Of a DNA stretch of 61,941 bases, positions 17,428 through 25,714 are shown one piece after another; positions within the stretch are counted from its first letter, which is position 1, and each line of letters opens with the position of its first letter. This DNA comes from Streptomyces longisporoflavus. GTDB taxonomy: Bacteria; Actinomycetota; Actinomycetes; Streptomycetales; Streptomycetaceae. The notes under the pieces are model-generated. The model had not been told where the DNA came from. It saw only the letters and a program-made list of their open reading frames with translations, and did not search any database. A program made the position numbers and the translations under genes. The stretch covers positions 1-61,941 of the forward strand of contig NZ_BMTR01000032.1 in the NCBI RefSeq assembly GCF_014649775.1. The letters are read 5' to 3'.

Positions 17428-17580
17428 TGGCGTCATGGCCTCACGGCCACCTCGAACCGCGAACTCGCCGATTTCCCGTGCCGGGCCCGTGCACCGTGCG
17501 ACTCGGCGCGCCCAGACCTACCGTCGGGCACCCGCGTGCGTCGCGTGCCCGGTCTGCGATGCGAAGAGGTGGCACGACCG
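17428..17580 (+). pseudogene. Remnant of an XRE/MmyB-type regulator gene
   Basis: In one frame the translation reads SNRELADFPCRARAPCDSAR then LPSGTRVRRVPGLRCEEVA. This matches the N-terminus of the intact regulator at 19743-20621 (VNRELADFLKRSRAQCDPEQ; LPPDGRVRRVPGLRREEVAL) but stops inside the helix-turn-helix, after which similarity is lost. It is a truncated, non-functional copy divergent from the DJ-1/PfpI gene. Confidence 0.65.
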
Positions 17581-17617
17581 GCCGAAGACGCCGGCGAACG
17601 GCGCCGGAGAATGGCGC

Positions 17618-17810
17618 ATGACGCCCCTCGCCGCTTCCTTGGCGGGTACCGGCTTGCTCGTGTTCGCAGTGGTGCACGCCACCGACGACGGCTGGGCCTA
17701 CCCGGGGACCTGGCTGCCCGCGGCGGTCGGCCTGGCCGTGCTGGCCGCACGTGTCCAGGCCGAAGTACGCGACGGCCCTCCCATTCAGCCCACTCCGCGC
17801 GGCGATGACC
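17618..17810 (+). pseudogene. Probable fragment of an MFS (DHA2-type) transporter
   Basis: LAGTGLLVFAVVHATDDGWA and WLPAAVGLAVLAARVQAEVR resemble two neighbouring membrane helices from the middle of 14-helix MFS exporters; after about 17755 similarity moves to another frame (ATALPFSPLRAAM). It directly follows the XRE remnant, so an XRE regulator plus exporter pair may have decayed here. Short and frameshifted, hence uncertain. Confidence 0.4.
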
Positions 17811-17886
17811 GAGCGGGGGCGGCCGGGCACCGCCGGGCGGTCCCGGGCGCTTCCAGCGTGTCAGGCCTGCTCCACGCCCGTCCCCA

Positions 17887-18894
17887 TCAGCCGGTTTCGA
17901 GGGCGGTGCCCGCCGCGGACCCACCGACGGAAGTCGCCCGGTCAGGGGCGGCATTGCGGACTGCCGCTGCCGGGACTGCCGAAACCGACGCGCGGTGGCG
18001 GGCCATCACCACGTCCGACACCTCCAACGCGAGCCGGACGAACCGTGCGACGGCCCGGGAGGTGCTGGACTCGTGCCAGACCAACTGCAAGCTGCTGGGC
18101 GAGAGGTCCCGTACGCGCACCACCTTGATGCCCCATGGGTGGGTGTCCGCCGGCAGCACGGACCCGGGGACGAACGCGATCGCCTGCCCGAAACCCACCG
18201 TCGACAGAATCTCCAGGGAGTCGCGTATCGCGGGCCCTTCGCGCCACGGACGCTCGTGCAGGTCAGCGCCGGCCCCATAAGCACGCTCCTGCTCACTGGC
18301 CACCGGCCCCATCACCACCGTCTCCCCGGCCAGTTCGTCCATGTGCACCTCGGCGCGGTGGGCGAGCGGGTGATCCGTGGGCAGGAGCGCGACACGGGGT
18401 TCTGTCAGCAATGTCTCGCTCGCCAGCCCCCATGCGCCGTATGGCACCCGGATCAGAGCCAGTTCGCACCCTCCCGAGCGGACCGCTGCGGACTGCGCCA
18501 GCGGTTCGGTGAACACCAGGTCCACTCTCTGGCCGGGCAGGCGGGCCGCGCACTCCTCGACGAGGCGGCCCGCCAGTCCTCCGTCACAGCCGCGTACCGA
18601 CAACCGAAGGGGCGGGCTGGTGTCCCGGGCCGCGCGCTGGGCCTCGCGGAGCGCGCTGGCGACACGCTCGTCGAGTCCGGAGACCTCGGTCATCAGCACC
18701 CGTCCGACATCGGTCAGTTCGACGGAGCGCGGCCCGCGGGCGAAGAGTTCGGCGCCCACCATGTGCTCCAGTGACCGTATGGCGCGGGACAGGGCCGGTT
18801 GCGTCATGGCCAGTTGCCGGGCGGCGCGCGTGAAGTTGCCCTCATGCGCCACGGCGAGGAAGTACCTGATGTGCCGAAGGTCCATGTCTGTCAC
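17887..18894 (-). CDS. LysR family transcriptional regulator
   Basis: A 335-residue LysR regulator. The N-terminal HTH is MDLRHIRYFLAVAHEGNFTR, then AARQLAMTQPALSRAIRSLE; the rest is the two-lobed effector domain (LRLSVRGCDGGLAGRLVEEC, LALIRVPYGAWG, AIAFVPGSVLPAD). The start is GTG at 18894 or ATG at 18885. It is divergent from the frameshifted ABM monooxygenase gene at 19165, its probable target. The last 30 residues are Ala-rich and variable. Confidence 0.87.
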   Translation of the reverse strand: MTDMDLRHIRYFLAVAHEGNFTRAARQLAMTQPALSRAIRSLEHMVGAELFARGPRSVELTDVGRVLMTEVSGLDERVASALREAQRAARDTSPPLRLSVRGCDGGLAGRLVEECAARLPGQRVDLVFTEPLAQSAAVRSGGCELALIRVPYGAWGLASETLLTEPRVALLPTDHPLAHRAEVHMDELAGETVVMGPVASEQERAYGAGADLHERPWREGPAIRDSLEILSTVGFGQAIAFVPGSVLPADTHPWGIKVVRVRDLSPSSLQLVWHESSTSRAVARFVRLALEVSDVVMARHRASVSAVPAAAVRNAAPDRATSVGGSAAGTALETG

Positions 18895-19164
18895 TCATGC
18901 AGCCTAAATTGCTGCGCTACCCGGGCATATCGGCCGAGCCCGCGCCGCCATCACGGGAATCGGGCTCCCGCGGCCCTTCGGGCGGGTCGTGACAGAGGCC
19001 GGACCGTCCTGCGTCCTGTGCGCGGACCGGCGGTGCCACATGCTCGGACCTATGCCCGGCGGGCATGGGCGCCCATGCCGGATCGGAACTTCCCCACCGG
19101 CGGGCCGGATGGTTCGCTGACTGTGCGCCGGACGGACCGGTGTGTACAGCAAGGGGCACAACCA

Positions 19165-19474
19165 ATGACATCTGTGATCGTGGTCGGGACGGCGAGGCTT
19201 CGGGCCGACCGGGCGGACGAGGCCCGAAAGCTCATCACTTCGGTGGTGGAACGCTCCCGCCAGGAACCGGGCTGCCTGTCCCACGAGGCCCACGAGGCCG
19301 TGGGCGATTCCGCTGACTCTGGTCCTCATCGAGAAGTGGGCCTCACAGCAGGACCTGGACAGCCACAATCCCGAGTCCCTGGGCCGGCTGATCGAACTGC
19401 TCACCGGCGCACCCGAGATCCAGGTGTTCACCCCGCTCGGTCACGGTACCGCCGACCAGGACACCCCGCGCTGA
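19165..19474 (+). pseudogene. Antibiotic biosynthesis monooxygenase (ABM) domain gene, frameshifted
   Basis: The first frame starts MTSVIVVGTARLRADRADEA and reaches EPGCLSHEAHEAVGD. From about base 19311 the natural sequence continues in the next frame as LTLVLIEKWASQQDLDSHNP and LIELLTGAPEIQVFTPLG, ending TGA at 19472-19474. Joined, the parts give a normal ABM protein of about 100 residues, a cofactor-free ferredoxin-like monooxygenase fold. One +1 shift separates them: recent inactivation or sequencing error. Confidence 0.75.
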
Positions 19475-19567
19475 CGGTTTCCACGCTTCCGCGCCGGTGT
19501 CGGACCAGGTGGCGGGAGCGATGGTGGCAGGCGTGAGTGTTCCTCTTCCGTAAGGGCTGGACGGGAA

Positions 19568-19592
19568 GCCGGAACAGGGCTGCTGTTCCGGC
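19568..19592 (+). terminator. Terminator-like hairpin after the ABM gene
   Basis: Perfect 10-bp arms GCCGGAACAG (19568-19577) and CTGTTCCGGC (19583-19592) with a 5-nt loop, about 95 bases after the ABM stop. Confidence 0.6.
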
Positions 19593-19742
19593 GCTGCCTC
19601 AGGCGTGAACCCGCCGCGGACACGCCCTGCGGGGCCATGCCCTGTGTCAGTCCGCCCTGTCAGTCCCGGGCCGCTGCTGACTAGGACTGACAGACCCAGT
19701 TTGGGCGGCCATCAGCGCTTTTCGTGCCACAGACTTGTTCCT

Positions 19743-20621
19743 ATGGCTTCCGTCAACCGCGAACTCGCCGATTTCCTCAAGCGTTCCCGCGCCCAGTGCG
19801 ACCCCGAGCAGGCGGGGCTGCCACCGGACGGACGGGTGCGGCGTGTGCCGGGACTGCGGCGAGAGGAGGTCGCCCTCCTGGCGGGGGTCTCCGCCGACTA
19901 CTACGCCCGTCTTGAGCAGGGCCGCCCCATCAATCCGTCCCCTGCCGTCGTCGAGGCCATCGGGCACGCCCTGAGCCTGGACGAGGCAGGCCTTGCCCAC
20001 CTCAGGAATCTAGTCGGCATCACCACCACCCGCCCCCCGGCACGTACGCCCGGCGTCCAGCGCCTGCGCCCCGGGCTCCACCGGCTCCTCGACTCCCTGG
20101 ACAGCGCCGTTCCCGCCCTCATCCTGGGACGCCGGTCCGCCGTCCTGGGAGCGAACCGGATGGCCAGAGCCCTGTTCGCGGACTTCGACGCCATGCCGGC
20201 CACCGAACGCAACTACACCCGCTGGCTCTTCCTCGACCAGGACGCGCGCGACCTGTTCGTCGACTGGGAAGTGCAGGCCCGCGCCGCGGTGGAGAACCTG
20301 CGCCTGGACGCGGTCCACGCATCGGAGCGGCAGGCCACGCAGGCGCTCGTCGCCGAGCTGCGGGAACTGAGTGACGACTTCGACCACTGGTGGCAGCAGC
20401 ACCGCGTGCACCAGCGCACGCACGGTTCCAAGCGGCTGCGGCACCCCTTGGTCGGCGAACTCACCGTTGAATACGAAACTCTCGCACTGCCCGGAGACAG
20501 CGAGACCACCCTGTTCCTCTACACCGCCGAACCCGAGTCGGCGTCCGCCCAGGCGCTGAGCCTGCTGGCGTCATGGACCCTGGCGGAACCGTCGACCTCC
20601 CCGGATCAGTCGCGCGACTGA
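19743..20621 (+). CDS. XRE family regulator with MmyB-like ligand-binding domain
   Basis: A 292-residue regulator common in Streptomyces. Residues 1-85 are the XRE helix-turn-helix (VPGLRREEVALLAGVSADYY, ARLEQGRPINPSPAVVEAIG). The C-terminal part (RRSAVLGANRMARALFADFD, YTRWLFLDQDARDLFVDWEV, DFDHWWQQHRVH) is the MmyB-like PAS-type pocket, thought to bind fatty-acid-like ligands. Such proteins usually repress a divergent oxidoreductase; none is divergent here. A decayed second copy of its 5' end lies at 17428. The C-terminal codons and stop lie inside the palindrome at 20598-20629. Confidence 0.88.
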   Translation: MASVNRELADFLKRSRAQCDPEQAGLPPDGRVRRVPGLRREEVALLAGVSADYYARLEQGRPINPSPAVVEAIGHALSLDEAGLAHLRNLVGITTTRPPARTPGVQRLRPGLHRLLDSLDSAVPALILGRRSAVLGANRMARALFADFDAMPATERNYTRWLFLDQDARDLFVDWEVQARAAVENLRLDAVHASERQATQALVAELRELSDDFDHWWQQHRVHQRTHGSKRLRHPLVGELTVEYETLALPGDSETTLFLYTAEPESASAQALSLLASWTLAEPSTSPDQSRD

Positions 20622-20629
20622 TCCGGGGA
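20598..20629. terminator. 32-bp perfect palindrome overlapping the stop codon
   Basis: The 16-bp half-arm TCCCCGGATCAGTCGC (20598-20613) is followed directly by its complement to 20629, with no loop base. It encodes the last residues (PDQSRD) and the TGA of the XRE regulator; it could act as a terminator with a small folded loop. Confidence 0.65.
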
Positions 20630-20824
20630 GCGCCATCCATCTGCGGGAGCGGGCGCCCGGGGCGCCGTGTGGTCCGACAACAGGCGCGGGCCCTGTTTTC
20701 CTGCGCGGCCACGTCTCCGCAGGCCGCTTCTTGCTGCTGCCTCTCGGAACCAAACAGCAGGGAAAGTGATCAATGCAGATACAAACCGAATAACACCGTA
20801 CTGTTCGAGAACGGGAGTTCAGAG

Positions 20825-21502
20825 TTGAAGTTCACGGTCCCACCCTCACTGTCCGCCAGACCTGCCATAGCGATGCTGGCCGCGGTCGGCATCACCGCGG
20901 CTGTGCTGGTCGGCCGGGAAGGGCTCCGCACCGTAGCGGGCTGCGGCGCGGTCAACGACCCCTACCCCTCGCAGGCCGCGGCGGACTGGAAGGCGGGCGC
21001 TGATCATGTGGTGGTGGCGGTGCCGACCGCCGAGCGGGACACCAACAGGCAGGACTTCGACCAGGGGTCGGTGCAGTACACGGTCGAGCGGACGGTGTCA
21101 CTCTCGAAGGAGAAGGTGCTGTGGTCCGCTCACACCCCGCGGCATGAGCTGGGGAGCGCGTTCGAGATGACCGCTCCCGGCTGGTCGGTGTACCGGAACG
21201 GCAAACGGATCAAGAGTACGGCTCCGGAGGCTCCCCGGCTGGAGACCGGTCACACCTATGTCCTTGCCCTGCGCTGGGACGCCGACCAGTGGGTCGTCCT
21301 CGGCGAGGGCGCCGCCGTGCCTTTCGACGACCATGTAGCGGGGCGAGGGGAGTGGTGCGGCCAGGTGCTGGGCGAGGACGACTTCGCCAAGGGCGAGCGG
21401 TTCGCCCAGCGGGACGGCCACAGTCTGGAAGAGACCGTGCGGGGACAGGACGAAGCAGCTATCTTGCGTGAACTTGAAAAGACCGGCGGCAAGAGGCCCT
21501 AG
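20825..21502 (+). CDS. Membrane-anchored or secreted hypothetical protein
   Basis: A 225-residue protein. TTG at 20825 was chosen because GGGAG (20813-20817) precedes it by seven bases and the hydrophobic segment (AIAMLAAVGITAAVLVG) follows directly. After this N-terminal anchor or signal the protein is soluble and beta-rich (VQYTVERTVSLSKEKVLWSA, HTYVLALRWDADQWVVLGEG), ending with a charged helix. No catalytic motif or family is recognised. The region after the anchor suggests an extracytoplasmic domain. Confidence 0.65.
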   Translation: MKFTVPPSLSARPAIAMLAAVGITAAVLVGREGLRTVAGCGAVNDPYPSQAAADWKAGADHVVVAVPTAERDTNRQDFDQGSVQYTVERTVSLSKEKVLWSAHTPRHELGSAFEMTAPGWSVYRNGKRIKSTAPEAPRLETGHTYVLALRWDADQWVVLGEGAAVPFDDHVAGRGEWCGQVLGEDDFAKGERFAQRDGHSLEETVRGQDEAAILRELEKTGGKRP

Positions 21503-21547
21503 CTGTGTCCGGCGCGGCTCCGTGCGCCGGCGACTCGCGGCACGGCT

Positions 21548-22279
21548 TCAGGGCCGGGGGTGAAGCTGCTCGATCCGGTCGCGCTTGGTGTACATGTCCC
21601 AGTACTGCTCGGCGAGATCGTCGGGGTCGGCGACCGGGAACTCCGGCGCCGGCTTTGCAGCATCCGCGCTCTGTGTGCTTTCGGTCTGGGTGAGGCGGGT
21701 GTACAGCTCGCTGCGGGCGATGCCGGCGCCGACCGAGAGGGTTCCCGCATAGATGCCCGCGTCGGCGAGTTCACCGTGCAGTGAGTAGAGGTAGTTGCGG
21801 GCGGCGGCGCCGAGGGGCGCGAGGCCGCTGAGTCCCGGCATGGGATGGACTGCCGTGGCGCCGGTGGTCAGGAGGAAGGCGCCGTCTCCTCGATCCGTCC
21901 ATTCCGGCAGCACTGCGCGCACGACCTCCACGGGCGTCAGCAGGAACACGGGCAGGCCCTTCTCCAGAAGGGCGGCGTCCGTCTGCGCGGCTGGAGTGAG
22001 GCTCAGTTCGGTGCTGACCGGCCCGTACTCGATCACGTCGATACGACCGAAGCGCTCGCGGATGCGCGCGATCAGCGCCGGCACGTCGGCGGGCCGGGAC
22101 AGGTCCGCGGTGAACCCGGCGGCCTCGATACCGTCCGCGGCCAGCTGCTCGACGAGGGCGTCCAGGCGTTCGCGGCGGCGCGCCACCAAGGCGACACGGA
22201 AACCCTCGCGGCCGAAGCGGCGGGCGACGGAGACACCGAGGCCGGTCCCGGCCCCGAGGACGGCGATGACTTTGGACAT
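21548..22279 (-). CDS. Atypical short-chain dehydrogenase/reductase family protein
   Basis: A 243-residue SDR fold. The nucleotide-binding motif VLGAGTGLGVSVARRFGREG and the AADGIEAAGFTADLSRPAD region are normal. The usual NNAG element is replaced by EYGPVS, and where the catalytic Y-x-x-x-K is expected the sequence reads LSGLAPLGAAARNYL, so Tyr and Lys both appear absent. Oxidoreductase activity is therefore doubtful; an NAD(P)-sensing role is possible. It is divergent from the TetR gene at 22443, with two near-identical operators between. Confidence 0.8.
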   Translation of the reverse strand: MSKVIAVLGAGTGLGVSVARRFGREGFRVALVARRRERLDALVEQLAADGIEAAGFTADLSRPADVPALIARIRERFGRIDVIEYGPVSTELSLTPAAQTDAALLEKGLPVFLLTPVEVVRAVLPEWTDRGDGAFLLTTGATAVHPMPGLSGLAPLGAAARNYLYSLHGELADAGIYAGTLSVGAGIARSELYTRLTQTESTQSADAAKPAPEFPVADPDDLAEQYWDMYTKRDRIEQLHPRP

Positions 22280-22310
22280 GAGGGGCGCTCCTTGCTCGGC
22301 TGTCCGAGAA

Positions 22311-22328
22311 CTTGACAGCGTGGTCAAC
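22311..22328. promoter_or_regulatory. TetR operator, site 1
   Basis: CTTGACAGCGTGGTCAAC, an 18-bp inverted repeat (TTGAC / GTCAA) 32 bases upstream of the SDR start; 15 of 18 positions agree with site 2. Confidence 0.6.
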
Positions 22329-22352
22329 TTTCGTTTCGAAGGTAACATGTAG

Positions 22353-22370
22353 CTTGACCGCGGGGTCAAG
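22353..22370. promoter_or_regulatory. TetR operator, site 2
   Basis: CTTGACCGCGGGGTCAAG, with perfect 7-bp arms CTTGACC/GGTCAAG, 73 bases upstream of the tetR start and 42 bp from site 1. Each half-site contains a TTGAC that may serve as a -35 element, so binding would exclude RNA polymerase in both directions. Confidence 0.65.
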
Positions 22371-22442
22371 TTAAATCGACGGGCAGACTGGGCCGCGCCG
22401 GCGACAGGGAAAGCCGGGCCGGAACCGGGAGGGAATCAACGC

Positions 22443-23075
22443 ATGCGAGCCGACGCGCAACGGAACGCGGAAAAGCTGCGCGCAGCCGCCGCCGAGCTCT
22501 TCCGGGAGCGCGGACTGCAGGTGCCGCTCAAGGAGATCGCCCGGCGGGCAGGGGTGAGTCACGGCACCCTCTACAACCTCTTCGGCACGCGTGAGGCGCT
22601 CATCGACGAGGTGGTGACCGAACATGCCACGAGCCGCCTGGACGAGGTCGCCCAGCAAGCCCTCGCCTGCGCGGACCCCTGGGACGGCTTCGCGCACTAC
22701 GTCGAGAAGCTCTGCGAACTCCAGGCCACCGACCCCGCCGTCGCCGACGTGGTCAGCGGCCGCTACCCGGGGGCCGAACGCCTCATGACGGCCTGCGCCC
22801 AGAGCATGGACGCCGCGCAACGGATCGTCGGACGGGCCCATGAAGCCGGCGCTCTGCGCCCCGACTTCACCAACGCGGACCTCGTGTTCGCGTTCGCCGC
22901 CAACGCCCTGCTGGCTCGCGCGACCGCGGACACCGCCCCCACCGCCTGGCGCCGCCAGGTCGCCTACCTCCTGGACGGCCTGCGCACCGAAGCCGCCCGC
23001 ACCTCTGTGCCCGCCGGCCGACTGACCCGCCAGCAGGTCCAGGACGCCCTCACAAGCCTCGGCGAGAAGGCTTAG
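22443..23075 (+). CDS. TetR family transcriptional regulator
   Basis: A 210-residue TetR repressor. Residues 8-55 are the DNA-binding domain (LRAAAAELFRERGLQVPLKE, IARRAGVSHGTLYNLFGTRE). The C-terminal helical domain (ADPWDGFAHYVEKLCELQAT, DLVFAFAANALLARATADTA) resembles the SbtR/YjdC-type ligand-binding domain. Divergent from the atypical SDR gene; the paired CTTGACC/GGTCAAG operators between them suggest it controls both. Ligand unknown. Confidence 0.88.
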   Translation: MRADAQRNAEKLRAAAAELFRERGLQVPLKEIARRAGVSHGTLYNLFGTREALIDEVVTEHATSRLDEVAQQALACADPWDGFAHYVEKLCELQATDPAVADVVSGRYPGAERLMTACAQSMDAAQRIVGRAHEAGALRPDFTNADLVFAFAANALLARATADTAPTAWRRQVAYLLDGLRTEAARTSVPAGRLTRQQVQDALTSLGEKA

Positions 23076-23225
23076 CACGGTCGAGGAGCACTACGTGGCC
23101 GGGGTACGCCGGGTACTCGTGCCCGACGACACGGGGGGTCTCATGGCGGTTCCGTCGAAGGCCGGCTACCAGAAGACCAAGTGGTTCTCGAGGGACCGGA
23201 TCAACAAGAATCGGGCACTCGACAC

Positions 23226-25316
23226 TCACCCGGTAAAAGGCGCCCCCGGTCGCCGCAGAGGTGTCCCGTCGATCTCGTGGCGCCACATGATGTCGGTGAT
23301 CCGCTCGACCGCGCCGGCGAGATGGCGCCGGTAGGTACTGAACGGCAGGCCCAGCCGCCGGGCGGCGGCTTCCTGGGTCGAGGCCCCTTCGACGAACGCG
23401 GCCAGGGCGGCGCGGTGGCCTTTCTCGCCTCCCCGCTCCAGCGGGAGATGGTGGATGGCGTTGCGGAGGACGTCCTCCAGCGGCATGGCGTGGACCCGTA
23501 CAAGGCGGCTGTTCTGCAGGGGGTTGAGGGCCAGCTCGTCGGGCCAGCGCAGCGTGCGCAGCGCGGAGCGGGCCGCGGCGGTGAACTCGGCGTGCGTCAC
23601 CACGAGAGTGTCACCGCCCTGCCTGCCCGCGGACTCCGTTCCCGTTCCCGCTGTCGCGGAGAGAGCGGTGCCGAGCATCCCGTCCGTCTTTTCCGCCAGC
23701 CAGGAGGCCGTGGGCAGGGGGCGCCAGTCGTGGGCGAAGAGGCGGTAGCGATGGCCTCCGATCTCCACCGTGGTGTCCACGGGCCGCATGTCGCAGTGGA
23801 GCAGGTGCTTGTCCCAGAATCCGTCGTCCCGCATGACGATGAAGGTCCAGGCGAGCTTCTCGTCCCGGATGATCTCGCCGAACATGCGCCACAGCGCCAG
23901 GTCCATCACGGGTGAAGGCCGCTGGTAGGTGCCGCGACCGACGTGGAAGCGCGCCATGGAGATGTGTTCTCCCGTCCGCAGCGGGCCGTGCCGACGGACG
24001 TGCTCCCAGGCCACGGCCGCGACCGGATCGTGCGACTCGCCCTCGAACGCCGTCAGCTTGAGCCACGCCGAGCAGCCGGCGACGTCGTCGCCGGGCGGCA
24101 CCTTCTGAACACGGAACGCCTCGGGCTGTCGGGCGAGCCAGTGGGCGGCGGTGCGCGCCGAGTCCGTTCCCTCCCGGTGCCGGACCAGCTCCACGACCGC
24201 GGGTTCGTGGCCGGGGTGACAGAGCAGGTCCTCCACCAGTCCGTACGGGTGCCAGCGGTGCGTATCGGACATGAACCCGTCTCTGCGGTACAGGAATTGG
24301 AGTTCCCCCACCGCATGGAGGAAGCGGGCGGGCACGGCCGTGCGAACCCGCTCCAGCAGGTGCTCCCTGAGCCTGGTGTGCAGGTCGGCGAAACCGTCCG
24401 GGTCACGCCAGCGCAGATCTGCTTCGAGTGCCTCTCTGACCACGTCATGCGGGTGGACGCCCGCCGTCGTGGTTTCGATGTAGGGCTGCTTCCTGAGCCA
24501 GGCGAACAGTTCGCGCCCCTGCTCCCCGAGAACGGCGCGCAGCAACTGTTCGGTGGTGATGTGGGCGTGCGCGCACACTTCCAGGGCGGCCCGGTGGGCC
24601 CGGGTGGGGGGATCGCCCACGAGATGGCGCAGCAGCGCGGCGATGACATCCTGGCCGGGCGCCCCGGCGACCGCGTAGTCGGCGCCGGGCACCGGACCGG
24701 TGTGTCGTACCGCCGCGGCGGCGGCCAGGGCGAGGGCCAGCGGATGTCCGCCGGTGAAGGAGAGGATGTCCTGGTGCAGGGGCTCGGGGATCCCGCGCCG
24801 CAGGAGGAAGAGGCGGCTCTCGGCCGGATCGAGGGCGGTCACCTGCACGACATCGAGGAGGTCGGCCCACGCGGGGTCGGCGCGCCGGACCGGGTCGGGC
24901 GGCTGACGGCCCGCGACGACGGTGACCGTGCCGTCCGGCAGGTACGGCAGGCACTCGTCGAACAGCCACGTCTCCAGATGCCCGCGGTCCTCGAAGGTGT
25001 CGATGAGGAGCACGGCACGCGGATCCCGGGACGCGGGACGGACAGCGCGGCCAAAGCCCTGCGCGTCGGCCGGAGCGGTACGTCCGTCGACCTGGACGAC
25101 GGGGCGGTTCCTCAGCTCCGCCTCGTCGGCGAAGCGCCGCAGAAGGGCGGATTTGCCCACGCCTCCCGGGCCGTGCAGGAACAGTACGCGAGGAGCGTCG
25201 GGGCCGCCGTCCAACGCTCTGCCGAAACGCCGGAGTTCCCCGTCGCGACCGACGAAAGAGTCTCGACGGGTCTTCTTCAGCCGGTCACCGAGTCTCGGCA
25301 TGCCGTTCGCGTTCAT
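23226..25316 (-). CDS. Large ATP-binding regulator (STAND-like P-loop NTPase with C-terminal HTH)
   Basis: A 696-residue cytoplasmic protein. Near residue 20-60, FVGRDGELRRFGRAL and LHGPGGVGKSALLRRFADEA form an AAA/STAND Walker A; AVLLIDTFEDRGHLETWLFD is Walker B. A long helical middle follows. The C-terminus (FVEGASTQEAAARRLGLPFS, TYRRHLAGAVERITDIMWRH) is a LuxR/winged-like HTH. ATG at 25316 was chosen as natural sequence begins there; the upstream extension is a Thr/Lys/Arg repeat encoded by a hexamer repeat (25327-25378). It is divergent from the glycosyltransferase gene, which it may control. Confidence 0.78.
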   Translation of the reverse strand: MNANGMPRLGDRLKKTRRDSFVGRDGELRRFGRALDGGPDAPRVLFLHGPGGVGKSALLRRFADEAELRNRPVVQVDGRTAPADAQGFGRAVRPASRDPRAVLLIDTFEDRGHLETWLFDECLPYLPDGTVTVVAGRQPPDPVRRADPAWADLLDVVQVTALDPAESRLFLLRRGIPEPLHQDILSFTGGHPLALALAAAAAVRHTGPVPGADYAVAGAPGQDVIAALLRHLVGDPPTRAHRAALEVCAHAHITTEQLLRAVLGEQGRELFAWLRKQPYIETTTAGVHPHDVVREALEADLRWRDPDGFADLHTRLREHLLERVRTAVPARFLHAVGELQFLYRRDGFMSDTHRWHPYGLVEDLLCHPGHEPAVVELVRHREGTDSARTAAHWLARQPEAFRVQKVPPGDDVAGCSAWLKLTAFEGESHDPVAAVAWEHVRRHGPLRTGEHISMARFHVGRGTYQRPSPVMDLALWRMFGEIIRDEKLAWTFIVMRDDGFWDKHLLHCDMRPVDTTVEIGGHRYRLFAHDWRPLPTASWLAEKTDGMLGTALSATAGTGTESAGRQGGDTLVVTHAEFTAAARSALRTLRWPDELALNPLQNSRLVRVHAMPLEDVLRNAIHHLPLERGGEKGHRAALAAFVEGASTQEAAARRLGLPFSTYRRHLAGAVERITDIMWRHEIDGTPLRRPGAPFTG

Positions 25317-25326
25317 CAAGGCCTTG

Positions 25327-25378
25327 CTGGTCCCGGTTCTGGTCCTGGTGCTGGTCTTGGTGCTGGCTTCGGTCCCGG
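25327..25378. repeat. Degenerate CTGGTC hexamer repeat
   Basis: About eight imperfect copies of a six-base unit (CTGGTC / CTGGTG / TTGGTG) immediately upstream of the chosen start of the ATP-binding regulator. On the minus strand an open frame would read alternating Thr with Arg/Lys/Ser. It could change length by slippage. A similar NGTNNC hexamer tract is at 55581-55664. Confidence 0.6.
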
Positions 25379-25714
25379 GAAGGCAATCGCGCACCCCTCG
25401 CCGGGAAGCGCGGCACCGTCACCAGCATAGAAGCCGCACGATCACCGAGGTCGAGCGGTCCTCCGGGGCAGGTGGGCGATGAGCTAAAGCGGATGATGTT
25501 GGCGTCGAGTGAGCACCGTATGAGCACTGTTTCACGGTCCCGACCTCGCACAATGATCGAGAGTCACGCCCCGTGCACCGCCCCGGCCGCCCCTCGGCGA
25601 CCCGGCTGTCGCGTGCCGTGGCGCGTGTCCGCGCCCCCCGTCTCCGCGACAGGGAACGGCCTCAGCGGCGCCCCGACACCTGATCTCCCGATCCGACAGG
25701 AAGACCGAACCATC

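Noticed and set aside
25327..25378. Possible CRISPR-like or VNTR array
   Set aside because: Units are only six bases, contiguous and degenerate, with no spacers.
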